Shown here: one piece after another, positions 44,392 through 53,942 of the stretch
How positions within the stretch are numbered: the stretch's first letter is position 1
How the letters are laid out: each line of letters opens with the position of its first letter
Assembly (NCBI RefSeq): GCF_030063195.1
Contig: NZ_JASISS010000003.1
Location: 146,580-210,579, forward strand
Source of the DNA: Cryobacterium sp. PH31-AA6
Lineage (GTDB): Bacteria; Actinomycetota; Actinomycetes; Actinomycetales; Microbacteriaceae
DNA: 64,000 nt
Reading direction: 5' to 3'
Made by a program: the position numbers and the translations under genes
Notes under the pieces: model-generated
Database searches by the model: none
Told to the model about the DNA's origin: nothing
What the model saw: the letters and a program-made list of their open reading frames with translations, nothing else

Positions 44392-45816
44392 CTAGTCTCC
44401 GCTCTTTGCCGCGGCCACCGCCGCGTCGGTTCCTGGCCGGTTGGTCTCTACCCAGCCGTCCATATTGCGTTGTGGAGCCACGCTCAGGGACAAAGCCCCG
44501 GCCGGCACGTCCTTGCGGACGATTGTGCCGGCTCCCGTGTATGCTCCGTCCCCAATCCTAATCGGCGCGACGAACACGTTGTGCGACCCGGTGCGCACAT
44601 GCGACCCGATTTCGCTGCGGTGCTTGTTCACGCCGTCGTAGTTGGCGAAGATGGTGCCCGCCCCGATGTTGGACTGCTCACCGACGGTGGCGTCGCCCAC
44701 ATAGCTCAGGTGCGGAACCTTGCTGCCGGCGCCGATGGTGGCGTTCTTGGTCTCTACGAATGCCCCGATCTTGCCGTCCGCGCCCAGGACCGTACCCGGT
44801 CGCAGGAAGGAGAACGGGCCGACGGATGCCCCGGCGCCGATTACCGCGAGGGTCGCGTCGGTGCGCTTGACCACGGCGTTCTCGCCGACCTCGCAATCGA
44901 GGAGGGTGGTGTCCGGGCCGACCACGGCGCCGGTCTCGATCACCGTCGCGCCGAGGATCTGGGTGCCGGGCAGGATCGTCACGTCCGGCGCGAGCTGCGC
45001 CTTGAGGTCGATCCAGGTGGTGGCGGGGTCCTGCACGGTGACGCCGGCCAGCTGCCAGCCGTTCACGATGAAACCGTTGAGCTGACGCGCTGTCTCGCTC
45101 AGCTGGGCGCGGTCGTTGATCCCGGCGACGAGCCAGGCATCCGCTACCGGCACGGCACGCACGGCAGAACCGGCGCCGCGGAGCAGGCCGATCACGTCGG
45201 TCAGATACTTTTCACCCTGCACGTTCTCGGTGGTGATGTGCGTGAGCTGCTCGCGGAGTTCAGTGACGCGGAAGGCGTAGACGCCCGCGTTGGTCTCGGC
45301 GATCTTGCGTTCCTCGGCGGACGCATCCTTCTGCTCGACGATGCGGTCGAATCCACCCGACTCGGAGCGCACGATGCGACCGTAGCCGGTGGAGTCCTCC
45401 GGGAAGGACGAGAGCACCGTGGCGGACACGTCGCGCTCACGGTGCGCGGCGACAAAACTGGCCAGCGTGGCCGAGTTGAGCAGCGGCACATCGCCGGACA
45501 CCACGAGCACGTCGCCCTCGAAGTCCGCGGGGAGGGCCGCAACGGCCAGTTCGACCGCCCGGCCGGTGCCGGGGATCTCGTCCTGATCGACGATCAGGCT
45601 CTCCGGCAGGTCTTCGGCGACCACGGCGGCGACCAGGTCGCGCTCGTACCGCACGACCGTGACCACGTGGGCGGCGCCCAGGGCGTGGGAGGTGGCGAGC
45701 ACATGGCTGAGGATGGGCAGCCCGGCGAGCTTGTGCAGCAGCTTCGGCGTGCTGGACTTCATTCGGGTGCCCTGGCCGGCGGCCAGCACGACAATAGCGA
45801 GTCGGGAATCGGTCAC
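44392..45816 (-). CDS. glmU: Bifunctional GlmU (N-acetylglucosamine-1-P uridyltransferase / GlcN-1-P acetyltransferase)
   Basis: 474-residue bifunctional enzyme making UDP-GlcNAc for peptidoglycan. The N-terminal pyrophosphorylase domain has LAAGQGTRMKSSTPKLLHKLAG; the C-terminal left-handed beta helix shows hexapeptide repeats (FVETKNATIGAGSKVPHLSYVGDA, NIGAGTIFANYDG) and the acetyltransferase end TGAGTIVRKDVPAGALSLS. GTG 45816 is chosen over a longer frame that adds non-family residues. Pair with prs. Confidence 0.96.
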   Translation of the reverse strand: MTDSRLAIVVLAAGQGTRMKSSTPKLLHKLAGLPILSHVLATSHALGAAHVVTVVRYERDLVAAVVAEDLPESLIVDQDEIPGTGRAVELAVAALPADFEGDVLVVSGDVPLLNSATLASFVAAHRERDVSATVLSSFPEDSTGYGRIVRSESGGFDRIVEQKDASAEERKIAETNAGVYAFRVTELREQLTHITTENVQGEKYLTDVIGLLRGAGSAVRAVPVADAWLVAGINDRAQLSETARQLNGFIVNGWQLAGVTVQDPATTWIDLKAQLAPDVTILPGTQILGATVIETGAVVGPDTTLLDCEVGENAVVKRTDATLAVIGAGASVGPFSFLRPGTVLGADGKIGAFVETKNATIGAGSKVPHLSYVGDATVGEQSNIGAGTIFANYDGVNKHRSEIGSHVRTGSHNVFVAPIRIGDGAYTGAGTIVRKDVPAGALSLSVAPQRNMDGWVETNRPGTDAAVAAAKSGD

Positions 45817-45888
45817 GTGGTTTCCTCTTTGCTGTTCGTGTTGCCGGCCGGGAAGACCGGAGGGGGCGCCACTGGTCTGCAACCAGCG

Positions 45889-45960
45889 CTCCGCCGCCAG
45901 GACTCGAACCTAGACCTAACAGCTCCAAAGGCTGTCGTGCTGCCATTACACCACGGCGGA
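45889..45960 (-). tRNA. tRNA-Gln (UUG anticodon)
   Basis: Minus-strand cloverleaf: acceptor TCCGCCG/CGGCGGA, anticodon stem ACAGC/GCTGT around CTTTGGA (anticodon TTG), T arm CTAGG-TTCGAGT-CCTGG, G73. CCA is not encoded. Located 72 bases upstream of glmU. Confidence 0.95.
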
Positions 45961-46061
45961 ATTCGCCGACCCGGGGCCGACCAACGGTGACAAGTCTGCC
46001 AGAAGTATCGTGCGCGGCGTGCAGGCAGCGATGGGCGGCGGCTCGGAGGCCCGATAATGGG

Positions 46062-46556
46062 ATGATGCCCGCACATGACGAAGTCGACCGGATTGTAGAC
46101 GCCTGGCTGCGCGAACGCCCCGACCTCGACTTCGCGCCGCTGCAGGTTCTGTCTCGGGTCGGTCGGCTTTCCAAACATCTGGACCGGGCCAGGCGCACCG
46201 CGTTTTCCCGGTCTGAACTGGATTCCTGGGAGTTCGACGTGCTCTCGGCCCTGCGTCGGGCAGGTTCACCCTACGAGCTGAGCCCGAAGGCGCTGTTGCA
46301 GCAGACCCTCGTGTCCAGCGGCACGATGACCAACCGGATCGACCGTCTGGTCGAACGGGGCCTGGTCACCCGGCGCACCGACCCCAACGACGGGCGCGGC
46401 ATTTTCGTGGGGATGACACCGGGTGGGCTCAGCCGGGTGGATGCCGCGATCACCCGCCTGGTCGACGCGGAGGCGGAGTTGCTCGCGACCCTCTCGGCGA
46501 ATGATCAGGACCGTCTCGCCGGGCTGCTGCGCAAGCTCAGCCTCGACTTCGACTGA
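46062..46556 (+). CDS. MarR-family transcriptional regulator
   Basis: 164-residue winged-helix regulator. The DNA-binding core is WEFDVLSALRRAG, LSPKALLQQTLVSSGTMTNRIDRLVERGLVTRR and the wing DPNDGRGIFVGMTPGG. Start is ATG 46062 or the next codon ATG 46065. It is divergent from tRNA-Gln/glmU and convergent with the CYTH-CHAD gene, so no target is evident; autoregulation is typical of the family. Similar proteins respond to phenolic compounds or oxidants. Confidence 0.88.
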   Translation: MMPAHDEVDRIVDAWLRERPDLDFAPLQVLSRVGRLSKHLDRARRTAFSRSELDSWEFDVLSALRRAGSPYELSPKALLQQTLVSSGTMTNRIDRLVERGLVTRRTDPNDGRGIFVGMTPGGLSRVDAAITRLVDAEAELLATLSANDQDRLAGLLRKLSLDFD

Positions 46557-48074
46557 TTACTCGTCGATCGAGCCGGAGGGGAAGTCCTTCCATGCCTCGA
46601 CGAACCGCGCCTCGGTACCGGCCGCACCGGACTCCTCGACGGCATGCATCCGCCCGTAGGTGAAGGAGTTCTCGTTGAACAGGAACGCCTTCATGCCCAG
46701 GCGGAGGAGTTCACCGCGGGCGACGACACTGTCGTGGTGATCACCCAGGATCTCCTGCACCTGACGCGCGGCGGCAACGAGCCGCACGGCCCGCTTGCGC
46801 CGGAGCGGGGCTGCCGTCTCGGCCGCGTAGCGCAGCTGCTTGGCGCGTTTGCGCACCTCGTGCAGGGCTGCGTCGCGATCGGCGCCCACCGCCGTGCGGC
46901 GGGCCGCGCGCACCGCCTGGCGCAGCTGCTTCCAATCGGCGCCGACCAGGCCGGGAATGACCTTGCGCGCGGCCTTGTCGGCCGTGCGGTACAGGGGCGG
47001 CGAGGCCACGAGCTCGTCGATGGCGTCGAGGAGCCGAAAATAGCGGTCGGAGTCGAGGGCGGAGCGGGTGTCCGCCTGGCCGATGCGCACCACGGTCGAG
47101 AAGTGCTCGTCGATCCGCGGGGCGACCGCTCCGGCGGCAAGCCCAACCGGCTCGAGGTCCAGCCGGTGGGTGAGGCGCCGGCGCATCACCTGGGCGTCCC
47201 GGGCGCCGCCGAGCACTCCCGCGATCCAGCGCAGCTCGACGCGCAACTGCTCGGTGACTCCCGCGTCGAGCAGCGGAGCGTAGGTGGAGAGGGCCGAACG
47301 CAGCCGCCGGGTTGCGACGCGCATCCGGTGCACCGCCTCCTCGTCACCTTCTCGTACGAGCGGGTCCTCTGCCGTGACAACGTCGACCTGGGCCCGCAGG
47401 TAGGCGAGCAGTACGTCCCCGGCCGAGCTGCGCGGTCCGGCCTGGGCCGGTTCCGCGGCGGGGACAGGCGCACGGTCACCCAGGGCTCGAGCGAGCTTGG
47501 ACGGGCTCGCGGCCGGTTCGACCCCGACGCTGGACAGTCTCTCCTGGGCCGCGTCGAGCAGGGCGCGGGACCCGTCGACGAGTTCGATCTCCCATTCGCG
47601 CCAGTCCTGGTTCAACGGTTCGGCCCCGAACCGCTCGGACTCCACGGAATCGTCGCAGACCTCGGCGAGTACCGCGTCGTCGCGGCCGACGAGGTGGTGA
47701 ACGACCCGCAGGGTGTGGAGCCGTACGACGGGCATCAACGGCCGGCCGCGCAGGTAGACCCGCACGAGGCCGAGGATTTCTTCGGGGATCACGTCGGGGT
47801 CGTCCCCGACGGGCTCGCGCATTTCGCGGCGTTCGTCGACCGCGACGGGGAGCTTGAGGTGCCAGCCGTCGTCGTCACCACCGGTGCGCCGGCGCAGCGT
47901 GATCCGGCGGCCGGCGAGTGTGAGGTCTGCGGTGTCGAAGTAGAGCGCGTCCAGGTGATGTTCGACCGGCGGGTCGACGTGCGTGACGCCCGGCAGGTCG
48001 TGCAACGGCGGCAACGGCGTCGTCGGATTCACGTCGAATTTGCGCTCGATCTCGGCAAAGCCCTCGGAAGTCAT
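46557..48074 (-). CDS. CYTH and CHAD domain-containing protein
   Basis: 505-residue cytosolic protein with an N-terminal CYTH domain (start FAEIERKFDV gives the E-x-E-x-K triphosphate-binding motif; about residues 5-200) and a C-terminal CHAD domain (about 215-500) rich in His/Arg, with VHRMRVATRRLRSALSTY and the second conserved HEVRKRAKQLRYAAE. CYTH domains bind inorganic triphosphates; CHAD domains bind polyphosphate. A role in polyphosphate metabolism is inferred from this. ATG 48074. Confidence 0.92.
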   Translation of the reverse strand: MTSEGFAEIERKFDVNPTTPLPPLHDLPGVTHVDPPVEHHLDALYFDTADLTLAGRRITLRRRTGGDDDGWHLKLPVAVDERREMREPVGDDPDVIPEEILGLVRVYLRGRPLMPVVRLHTLRVVHHLVGRDDAVLAEVCDDSVESERFGAEPLNQDWREWEIELVDGSRALLDAAQERLSSVGVEPAASPSKLARALGDRAPVPAAEPAQAGPRSSAGDVLLAYLRAQVDVVTAEDPLVREGDEEAVHRMRVATRRLRSALSTYAPLLDAGVTEQLRVELRWIAGVLGGARDAQVMRRRLTHRLDLEPVGLAAGAVAPRIDEHFSTVVRIGQADTRSALDSDRYFRLLDAIDELVASPPLYRTADKAARKVIPGLVGADWKQLRQAVRAARRTAVGADRDAALHEVRKRAKQLRYAAETAAPLRRKRAVRLVAAARQVQEILGDHHDSVVARGELLRLGMKAFLFNENSFTYGRMHAVEESGAAGTEARFVEAWKDFPSGSIDE

Positions 48075-48126
48075 GGTCCAGTCTACTTCCGCAGGGTCGG
48101 CGCCTCCCGGCGGGACCCGCGTGGAT

Positions 48127-48786
48127 TCACCGGCGCAATGCCTTCCGGGCCAGCCAGTTGCCGAGGAACTGTACGAGTTGCACGAGCACGATGATCAGGA
48201 GCACGGCCGCCCAGGTGACGACGGGGTTGAACTGGCGGTAGCCGTACTGCAGGGCGAAGTTTCCGAGGCCGCCGCCGCCGACGTACCCGGCGACCGCGGA
48301 CATGTCGACGAGGGCGACGAAGATGAATGTGTAGCCGAGGATGAGCGGTCCGAGCGCCTCGGGCAACAGCACCGTGAAGATGATCCGAAGCGGTCCGGCC
48401 CCCACACTGCGGGCGGCCTCGATCACGCCCGGCGTCACCGTGAGCAGGTTCTGCTCGACGATCCGCCCCATCGCGAAGGAGGCCGCGAGCGAGATGGTGA
48501 AAATGATCGCGTTGTTTCCGATACCGGTGCCCACGACCATCCGGGCCAGGGGCTGCGCCGCCGCGAGGAAGATGATGAACGGGATCGGGCGCACGATGTT
48601 CACGAACAGGTTGAGCACCAGGAACACGGGCCTGTTCGCGAGGATGCTGCCGGCCCGGCTCAGGTAGAGCCCCAGGCCGACGAGCAGACCACCGAGGCCG
48701 CCGAAGAAAAGCGTGAAGCCGACGATGTAGAGGGTTTCCCCCGCGGCCTTCCAGAATTCGGGCATCAGGGCGAGCAGGGAATCCAT
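48127..48786 (-). CDS. metI: Methionine ABC transporter permease MetI
   Basis: 219-residue permease of the methionine importer with five to six helices. The EAA loop is EAARSVGAGPLRIIFTVLLPEALGPLI, and PIPFIIFLAAAQPLARMVVGT is a MetI signature. ATG 48786 overlaps the metN stop by one base. Part of the metQ-metN-metI cluster in leftward order. Confidence 0.95.
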   Translation of the reverse strand: MDSLLALMPEFWKAAGETLYIVGFTLFFGGLGGLLVGLGLYLSRAGSILANRPVFLVLNLFVNIVRPIPFIIFLAAAQPLARMVVGTGIGNNAIIFTISLAASFAMGRIVEQNLLTVTPGVIEAARSVGAGPLRIIFTVLLPEALGPLILGYTFIFVALVDMSAVAGYVGGGGLGNFALQYGYRQFNPVVTWAAVLLIIVLVQLVQFLGNWLARKALRR

Positions 48787-49853
48787 CAGCGCACCTCCGT
48801 CACGGTGGTGAGGGTTCTGACCCGGTCGAGGGCCGCGTCGACGACCGCGTCCGCCTCGCCGGCGCTGCCCGCGTTCGGGCCGGGAGTCAGGGCGAGGGTG
48901 AGATGTCCGAACGAGCGCCCCTGAATCTCGTTGATCCCGCCGTAGACGACCTCGAAGGTGATGCCGGCGGCGGCGAATTCGCCGAACACCCTGGCCTGGT
49001 CGACGCTGCTGTCCCGGAACGCGAGGGTGACGATTCGTCCGGGGTGCCGGTCGCGCAGCACCGCGAGCTCGCCGGCGGACGGGAGCCCCTTGACCACGGT
49101 GGAGACGAAACGGGCGGATGCCGGCTGTTGCGGGTTCGAGAAGACGTCGAACACGTCGCCGCGTTCGATCACCCGACCCTGGTCCATCACGGCGACCTTG
49201 GTGGCCAGGGTCTGGATGACATCCATCTCGTGGGTGATGACGATGATGGTGACCCCGAACTCCTTGTTGACCCGGCCGAGCAGGTCGAGCACCTCGTGCG
49301 TCGTCTCCGGGTCGAGCGCGCTGGTGGCCTCGTCGGCGAGCAGGATGCCCGGTTGGGTCGCGAGGGCCCTGGCGATACCCACCCGTTGCTTCTGGCCGCC
49401 GGAGAGCTGGTCGGGATAGGCGCGGGCCTTGTCGCTGAGGCCGACGAAGTCGAGCATCTCCGCGACGCGGGCCCGGCGCCGGTCCCTGGGCAGCCGGGCG
49501 ACCTCGAGCGGGTAACCGACGTTCGCTGCCACGGTGCGGGAACCGAGCAGATTGAACTGCTGGAAGATCATCCCGATACCGAGGCGTACCGGCCGCAGCT
49601 CGCGCTCGGGCAGCCGGGCGATGTCCTGCCCGTTGACGAGGATCTCCCCACTGGTGGAGCGCTCCAGTGCGTTGATGAGGCGCACCAGGGTGCTCTTGCC
49701 CGCACCGGAGTATCCGATGATGCCGTAGACGTCGCCGGCGTCGACCGTGAGGCTGACCCCGTCGATCGCGACGACCTCGGCGCCGCCCCTGGTCGTCGGT
49801 TGGTAGACCTTGCTCACGTCACGGAGTTCAACGACGGGGCTGGGGGCAGGCAT
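48786..49853 (-). CDS. metN: Methionine ABC transporter ATPase MetN
   Basis: 355-residue ATPase. Walker A GYSGAGKSTLVRLI, signature LSGGQKQRVGIARAL, Walker B ILLADEATSALDPETT and H-loop VITHEMDVIQTLA are intact. After about residue 255 comes the NIL domain (VTLAFRDSSVDQARVFGEFAAAGITFEVVYGGINEIQGRSFGHLTL-type region), which allows feedback inhibition by bound methionine. Between metQ and metI. Confidence 0.96.
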   Translation of the reverse strand: MPAPSPVVELRDVSKVYQPTTRGGAEVVAIDGVSLTVDAGDVYGIIGYSGAGKSTLVRLINALERSTSGEILVNGQDIARLPERELRPVRLGIGMIFQQFNLLGSRTVAANVGYPLEVARLPRDRRRARVAEMLDFVGLSDKARAYPDQLSGGQKQRVGIARALATQPGILLADEATSALDPETTHEVLDLLGRVNKEFGVTIIVITHEMDVIQTLATKVAVMDQGRVIERGDVFDVFSNPQQPASARFVSTVVKGLPSAGELAVLRDRHPGRIVTLAFRDSSVDQARVFGEFAAAGITFEVVYGGINEIQGRSFGHLTLALTPGPNAGSAGEADAVVDAALDRVRTLTTVTEVR

Positions 49854-49936
49854 GGTGCGTCCTAACTGGCTGGTGCGGTGTCGGCGCGGCTCGCGGCCCG
49901 GGCGCCCGCGGAACGGGCACCTGGGCCGGAACGGCG

Positions 49937-50830
49937 TTACTTGTGAGCCGCGGTGTCTTTCTCGACCTTGGCGAGCGAGGAAACGAGGTCGGCCACCGGG
50001 GTCTGAACCAGCTCGGCCGAGCCGCCCGAGACCGCGAGCACGCCATCCTGCACGGCCTTCGTGGTCTGGTAGATGCTGACGAGCTTCTGGTAGGTGGCGT
50101 TGTCCTTGTCCTCGGCGCGGGCCGCGAAGATGTTCACGTACGGAAGCGCGTTCGGGTCGGCCGGGTCATCCTGGGCCAGCGCGTCACTGAACTTGAGGCC
50201 GGCCTTCTCGACGAAGTCGTTGTTGATGATGGCACCGGCGACGTCGGGCAGCGACGTCGCGGTGAGCGACGCCTCGAGGGCCGTGACGGTGACCTTGGAC
50301 TTGCCGGTGTCGATGTCGTCGAGGGTGGAGAAGATGGTTCCGCCGTCCTTCAGCGTCACCAGCTTCGCCGACTGCAGCACGAGCAGCGCACGGGCGAGAT
50401 TGCTCGCGTCGTTCGGAACGGCGATGGTGTCGCCCTTCTTGATCTCGCTGACCTTGTCGTACGTGGTCGAATAGAGGCCGAGCGGGTAGATCGCGGTAGC
50501 GCCGATCGGCACGAGGTCGCTCTTGCTCGCCACGTTGTAGTCGGCCAGGTAGACGATGTGCTGGAACTGGTTGAGGTCGAGCTCACCCGCAGAGAGCGCC
50601 GGGTTGGGCTGCTCGAAGACCGCGAAGTCCACGATCTCGACCGAGATCCCTTCCGCGGCAGCGGCCTTGGTGTACACGTCCCAGTAGGGGTCGCTGGCCC
50701 CGACGACGCCGATCTTCACTGTCTTGTCACTGCCGGATGCTGCGGCGCCATCCGCCGAGCCACCGGAGCAGCCGGCGAGCAGTGCCACGAGCGGAATGAC
50801 CGCGAGGGCGGCCAGAAGTTTCTTGTTCAC
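49937..50830 (-). CDS. metQ: Methionine-binding lipoprotein MetQ
   Basis: 297-residue NlpA-family lipoprotein. The signal peptide ends in lipobox LLAGC (Cys21), followed by VKIGVVGASDPYWDVYTKAAAAEGI and the NlpA core LDLNQFQHIVYLADYN, NDASNLARALLVL and LPYVNIFAARAED. It captures methionine outside the membrane for MetNI. ATG 50830 has GGGG upstream. The 180-base region before it shows no SAM riboswitch that I can recognise. Confidence 0.95.
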   Translation of the reverse strand: MNKKLLAALAVIPLVALLAGCSGGSADGAAASGSDKTVKIGVVGASDPYWDVYTKAAAAEGISVEIVDFAVFEQPNPALSAGELDLNQFQHIVYLADYNVASKSDLVPIGATAIYPLGLYSTTYDKVSEIKKGDTIAVPNDASNLARALLVLQSAKLVTLKDGGTIFSTLDDIDTGKSKVTVTALEASLTATSLPDVAGAIINNDFVEKAGLKFSDALAQDDPADPNALPYVNIFAARAEDKDNATYQKLVSIYQTTKAVQDGVLAVSGGSAELVQTPVADLVSSLAKVEKDTAAHK

Positions 50831-50956
50831 GATGGGTTCCCCTTAGTGCTGTGGTCGACGTGGGTGCCGGAGCAAATTTGGGCACAGGGAAACCACGTGG
50901 AACGAGGGGTGGGAGTCTGTGCCGCTGCATTGCGAGGCACAGTTCAAGGCTATCGA

Positions 50957-51006
50957 CAGATGCTGCACCGCGTGGGCCGTGACGACACACGCGGTAACAG
51001 CATCTG
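50957..51006 (-). terminator. Hairpin terminator after the ABC-F gene
   Basis: Two stacked perfect stems, CAGATGCTG with CAGCATCTG (50957-50965 / 50998-51006) and inside it an 8-pair GC-rich stem (ACCGCGTG with CACGCGGT), lie 4 bases past the ABC-F stop. No T-run follows, as often in high-G+C genomes. Confidence 0.7.
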
Positions 51007-51010
51007 CGAC

Positions 51011-52816
51011 TCAGCCCTCGATCAGCTCAGAGAGTTCGATCCAACGGGTCTCGAAGCCGGCGATGGAGCTCTCCAGTCCGCTCAGTTCCGTGCCGAGCGC
51101 GCCGAGGCCGTCGTAGTCCGACTGGTCGTGCGTGGCGAGGCTCTCGTGCAGGGCCGCGATCCGGGCGTTCTGCTTGGCGACCTTGCGGTCGATCGAGGCG
51201 AGTTCCTTCTGGGCGTTGCGCAGGTCGGCCCCGCCGATGGCGAGCTTGCGGCTCGCCTTGCCGCCCGAGGTGTTCGCCGCGTTCGCGGCGGCGGGCTTGT
51301 CGTTGCCGCTGACCTGGCGCTTGCGCATCTCCAGGTACTGGTCGACGCCGCCGGGCAGGTGCCGGAAGGCGCCTTCGGTGACGGCGTACTGATTGTCGGT
51401 GACGCGCTCGATCAGGTACCGGTCGTGCGAGACGACGAGCAGGGTGCCGGGGAAGGAGTCGAGCAGGTCCTCCATGGCCGCGAGCATGTCGGTGTCCAGG
51501 TCGTTCGTGGGCTCGTCGAGGATGAGAACGTTCGGCTCGTCGAGCACGATCAGCAACAGCTGCAGACGGCGCTTCTGGCCACCGGACAGGTCCTTGACCT
51601 GGGTGGTCAGCTGGGCACTCATGAAGCCCATCCGCTCGAGCATCTGGCCGGGGGTGATTTCCTTGCCACCGGCGATGTAGCTCGTCTTCTGACGGCCGAT
51701 GACCTCGCTGACCCGGTCGTTCTGAATGTCATCCAGTTCGAAGAGCTGCTGGGTGAGCACGGCGACCTTGATCGTCTTGCCACGCTTGACCGTGCCGGCG
51801 GTCGGCTGCAGCGTGCCGGCGACGAGGTTGAGGAGGGTGGACTTGCCCGCGCCGTTGACGCCCATGATGCCGGTGCGCTCTCCCGGCGCGATCCGCCAGG
51901 TGATGTCGTTGAGCACGGTCTTCTCGCCGAACTTGACCGTGATGTCGATCAGGTCGACGACATCCTTGCCGAGGCGCTGCATCGCCATCGACTGCATCGA
52001 GACGGTGTCGCGGGGCGGCGGCTCGTTCTCGATCAGTTCGTTGGCGGCGTCGATGCGGAACTTGGGCTTCGCGGTGCGGGCAGGGGCTCCGCGGCGGAGC
52101 CAGGCCAGTTCCTTCTTCATCAGGTTCTGCCGCTTGGACTCGGAGGCGGCGCTCATCCGGTCGCGTTCGACGCGCTGGAGGATGTAGGCCGCGTAGCCGC
52201 CCTCGAACGGTTCGATCAGGCGGTCGTGAACCTCCCAGGTCATGTTGCAGACCTCATCGAGGAACCACCGGTCGTGAGTGACGACCACGAGACCGCCGGA
52301 GTTGGTCGCCCAGCGGGTCTTGAGGTGGCCTGCCAGCCAGGAGATGCCTTCGACATCCAGGTGGTTGGTGGGCTCATCGAGGAAGATGACGTCATGGTCG
52401 CCGATCAGCACCGCGGCCAGGGCCACGCGCCGGCGCTGCCCGCCGGAGAGGTCGTCGACGAGGGCGTCCCAGGGAATGTCGCGCACGAGTCCGGCGATGA
52501 CGTCGCGCACCTTGGCGTCGCCCGCCCAGACGTGCTCGTCGATTCCGCCGACGATGGTGTGGCCGACCGTCTGGCCGGATGCGAGGTCGTCGGCCTGGTC
52601 GAGCATGCCGATCGTGACGCCGCGACGCCGGGTGACCCGGCCGGAGTCGGGCTCCATCCGGCCCGCCAGCAGGCGCATGAGGGTGGACTTGCCGTCGCCG
52701 TTACGGCCGACGACGCCGATCCGGTCGCCTTCGTTGAGACCGGCGGTGACGCTGTCGAAGATGACGCGGGTGGGAAATTCAAGGTGCAGGGACTCGGCCC
52801 CGAGCAAATGTGCCAT
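51011..52816 (-). CDS. ABC-F family ATPase (ribosome-associated, Uup/EttA-like)
   Basis: 601-residue soluble protein with two ABC domains and no membrane part. Domain 1: Walker A GVVGRNGDGKSTLMRLL, signature LSGGQRRRVALAAVL, Walker B DVIFLDEPTNHLD. Domain 2: GIMGVNGAGKSTLLNL, LSGGQKRRLQLLL and VLILDEPTNDLD. A charged linker joins them and the C-terminus is a coiled coil, as in Uup-like proteins. ATG 52816 follows GGAAAG. ABC-F proteins act on ribosomes; whether this one protects against antibiotics is unknown. Confidence 0.93.
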   Translation of the reverse strand: MAHLLGAESLHLEFPTRVIFDSVTAGLNEGDRIGVVGRNGDGKSTLMRLLAGRMEPDSGRVTRRRGVTIGMLDQADDLASGQTVGHTIVGGIDEHVWAGDAKVRDVIAGLVRDIPWDALVDDLSGGQRRRVALAAVLIGDHDVIFLDEPTNHLDVEGISWLAGHLKTRWATNSGGLVVVTHDRWFLDEVCNMTWEVHDRLIEPFEGGYAAYILQRVERDRMSAASESKRQNLMKKELAWLRRGAPARTAKPKFRIDAANELIENEPPPRDTVSMQSMAMQRLGKDVVDLIDITVKFGEKTVLNDITWRIAPGERTGIMGVNGAGKSTLLNLVAGTLQPTAGTVKRGKTIKVAVLTQQLFELDDIQNDRVSEVIGRQKTSYIAGGKEITPGQMLERMGFMSAQLTTQVKDLSGGQKRRLQLLLIVLDEPNVLILDEPTNDLDTDMLAAMEDLLDSFPGTLLVVSHDRYLIERVTDNQYAVTEGAFRHLPGGVDQYLEMRKRQVSGNDKPAAANAANTSGGKASRKLAIGGADLRNAQKELASIDRKVAKQNARIAALHESLATHDQSDYDGLGALGTELSGLESSIAGFETRWIELSELIEG

Positions 52817-52857
52817 AGCTTTCCACTTTAGCTGGCGTGGCTGTGAGCCCCGCGCGC

Positions 52858-52940
52858 GCCCGTCGAGACCCCGCCACCACCGGTGGTCGAGCCCGTCGAG
52901 ACCCCGTCGAGACCCAGTCGAGACCCCGCCACCACCGGCC
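52858..52940. repeat. Cluster of dispersed palindromic repeat copies
   Basis: Contains an exact reverse copy (52885-52903) and three or four truncated GTCGAGACC copies, some followed by CCGCCACCACCGG, in the 190-base gap between the ABC-F gene and ispE. The repetition looks like local amplification. Confidence 0.75.
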
Positions 52941-53006
52941 AGGCTGACCACCGGGCCCCTCGACCCCTGTCGGTCCCGGTCCCCGCGGACCGACCGCGCC
53001 GACGTC

Positions 53007-53942
53007 CTAGTCGTGGATGATGCGGGCGCCGTGAACCGGACCGGTTGCACGCACCACGTGAAGCCGGGAGGCGCTCAGCGCGACCTGCAGCTCGAGGGCG
53101 CTGTCCGAGTCCCGAACCAGGAAAGCCACGGTCGGACCGGAACCGGAGAGGATGCCCGCGAGCGCCCCGTTCGCTTCGCCGAGCTCGAGCACCTTGGCCA
53201 GCCCGGGAGCCAGGTGCAGCGCGGGCGCCTGGAGGTCGTTGTGCAGGGATTCGGCGAGCATCGCCGGGTCGCCGGCGCGGAGGGCCTGAAGCACGTTGGC
53301 GTCCACTGTGGGCTGGAGCTGCGCCGGAAAGATGTCCTGGGCGTGCCGTTCCCGATGCCGGTCGAGCTCGTCGTAGACGGCGGGGGTGGACATGCCGAAC
53401 TCGGCGAGTGCGAGCACCCAATGGAACTGACCCTTGGCCAGGGCCGGGCTGAGTCGGTCACCGCGGCCGGTGCCGATGGCGGTTCCGCCGGTAAAGGCGA
53501 AGGGAACGTCGGCGCCGAGGGTGGCCGCGATGGAGAGCAGGTCGTCCCGGCTCGCCTCGGTTCCCCACAAGGCGTCGCAGGCGAGGAGGGTGGCCGCGGC
53601 ATCCGCTGAGCCGCCACCCATGCCGCCGGCGATGGGTACGTTCTTCTCGACGGTCAGGCGCACACCGCCGCGGAAACCCGTCTTGCGGGCCAGCGCCCGT
53701 GCGGCCTTGATCGCGAGGTTGCTACCGTCGACGGCCAGACCGGACGTGTCAATCGACCCGCTGAACTCGACCGAGAAATCGTCGGCCGGGTAGGCGCGCA
53801 CGTCTTCATAGAGTGAGACCGCCTGGTAGGCGGTTGCCACCTCGTGGTAGCCGTCTTCGAGCACGGCACCGACCTTGAGGAAGACATTGATCTTGCCAGG
53901 TGCCCTCGCGTGCACCACTGTTGATGCGGCCGCGTTGGTCAT
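53007..53942 (-). CDS. ispE: 4-diphosphocytidyl-2-C-methyl-D-erythritol kinase
   Basis: 311-residue GHMP kinase of the MEP isoprenoid pathway. N-terminal [14 protein letters not shown], the ATP loop [20 protein letters not shown] and C-terminal [15 protein letters not shown] are the GHMP motifs, with the catalytic Asp in the loop region. ATG 53942 overlaps the stop of a small upstream frame as ATGA. Downstream of rsmA on the same strand, a conserved pairing. Confidence 0.95.
   Translation of the reverse strand: MTNAAASTVVHARAPGKINVFLKVGAVLEDGYHEVATAYQAVSLYEDVRAYPADDFSVEFSGSIDTSGLAVDGSNLAIKAARALARKTGFRGGVRLTVEKNVPIAGGMGGGSADAAATLLACDALWGTEASRDDLLSIAATLGADVPFAFTGGTAIGTGRGDRLSPALAKGQFHWVLALAEFGMSTPAVYDELDRHRERHAQDIFPAQLQPTVDANVLQALRAGDPAMLAESLHNDLQAPALHLAPGLAKVLELGEANGALAGILSGSGPTVAFLVRDSDSALELQVALSASRLHVVRATGPVHGARIIHD

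Noticed and set aside
50831..51010. Possible SAM riboswitch upstream of metQ
   Set aside because: The only strong structure is the stacked hairpin directly after the ABC-F stop, which fits a terminator; I see none of the conserved SAM-I or SAM-IV core sequences.
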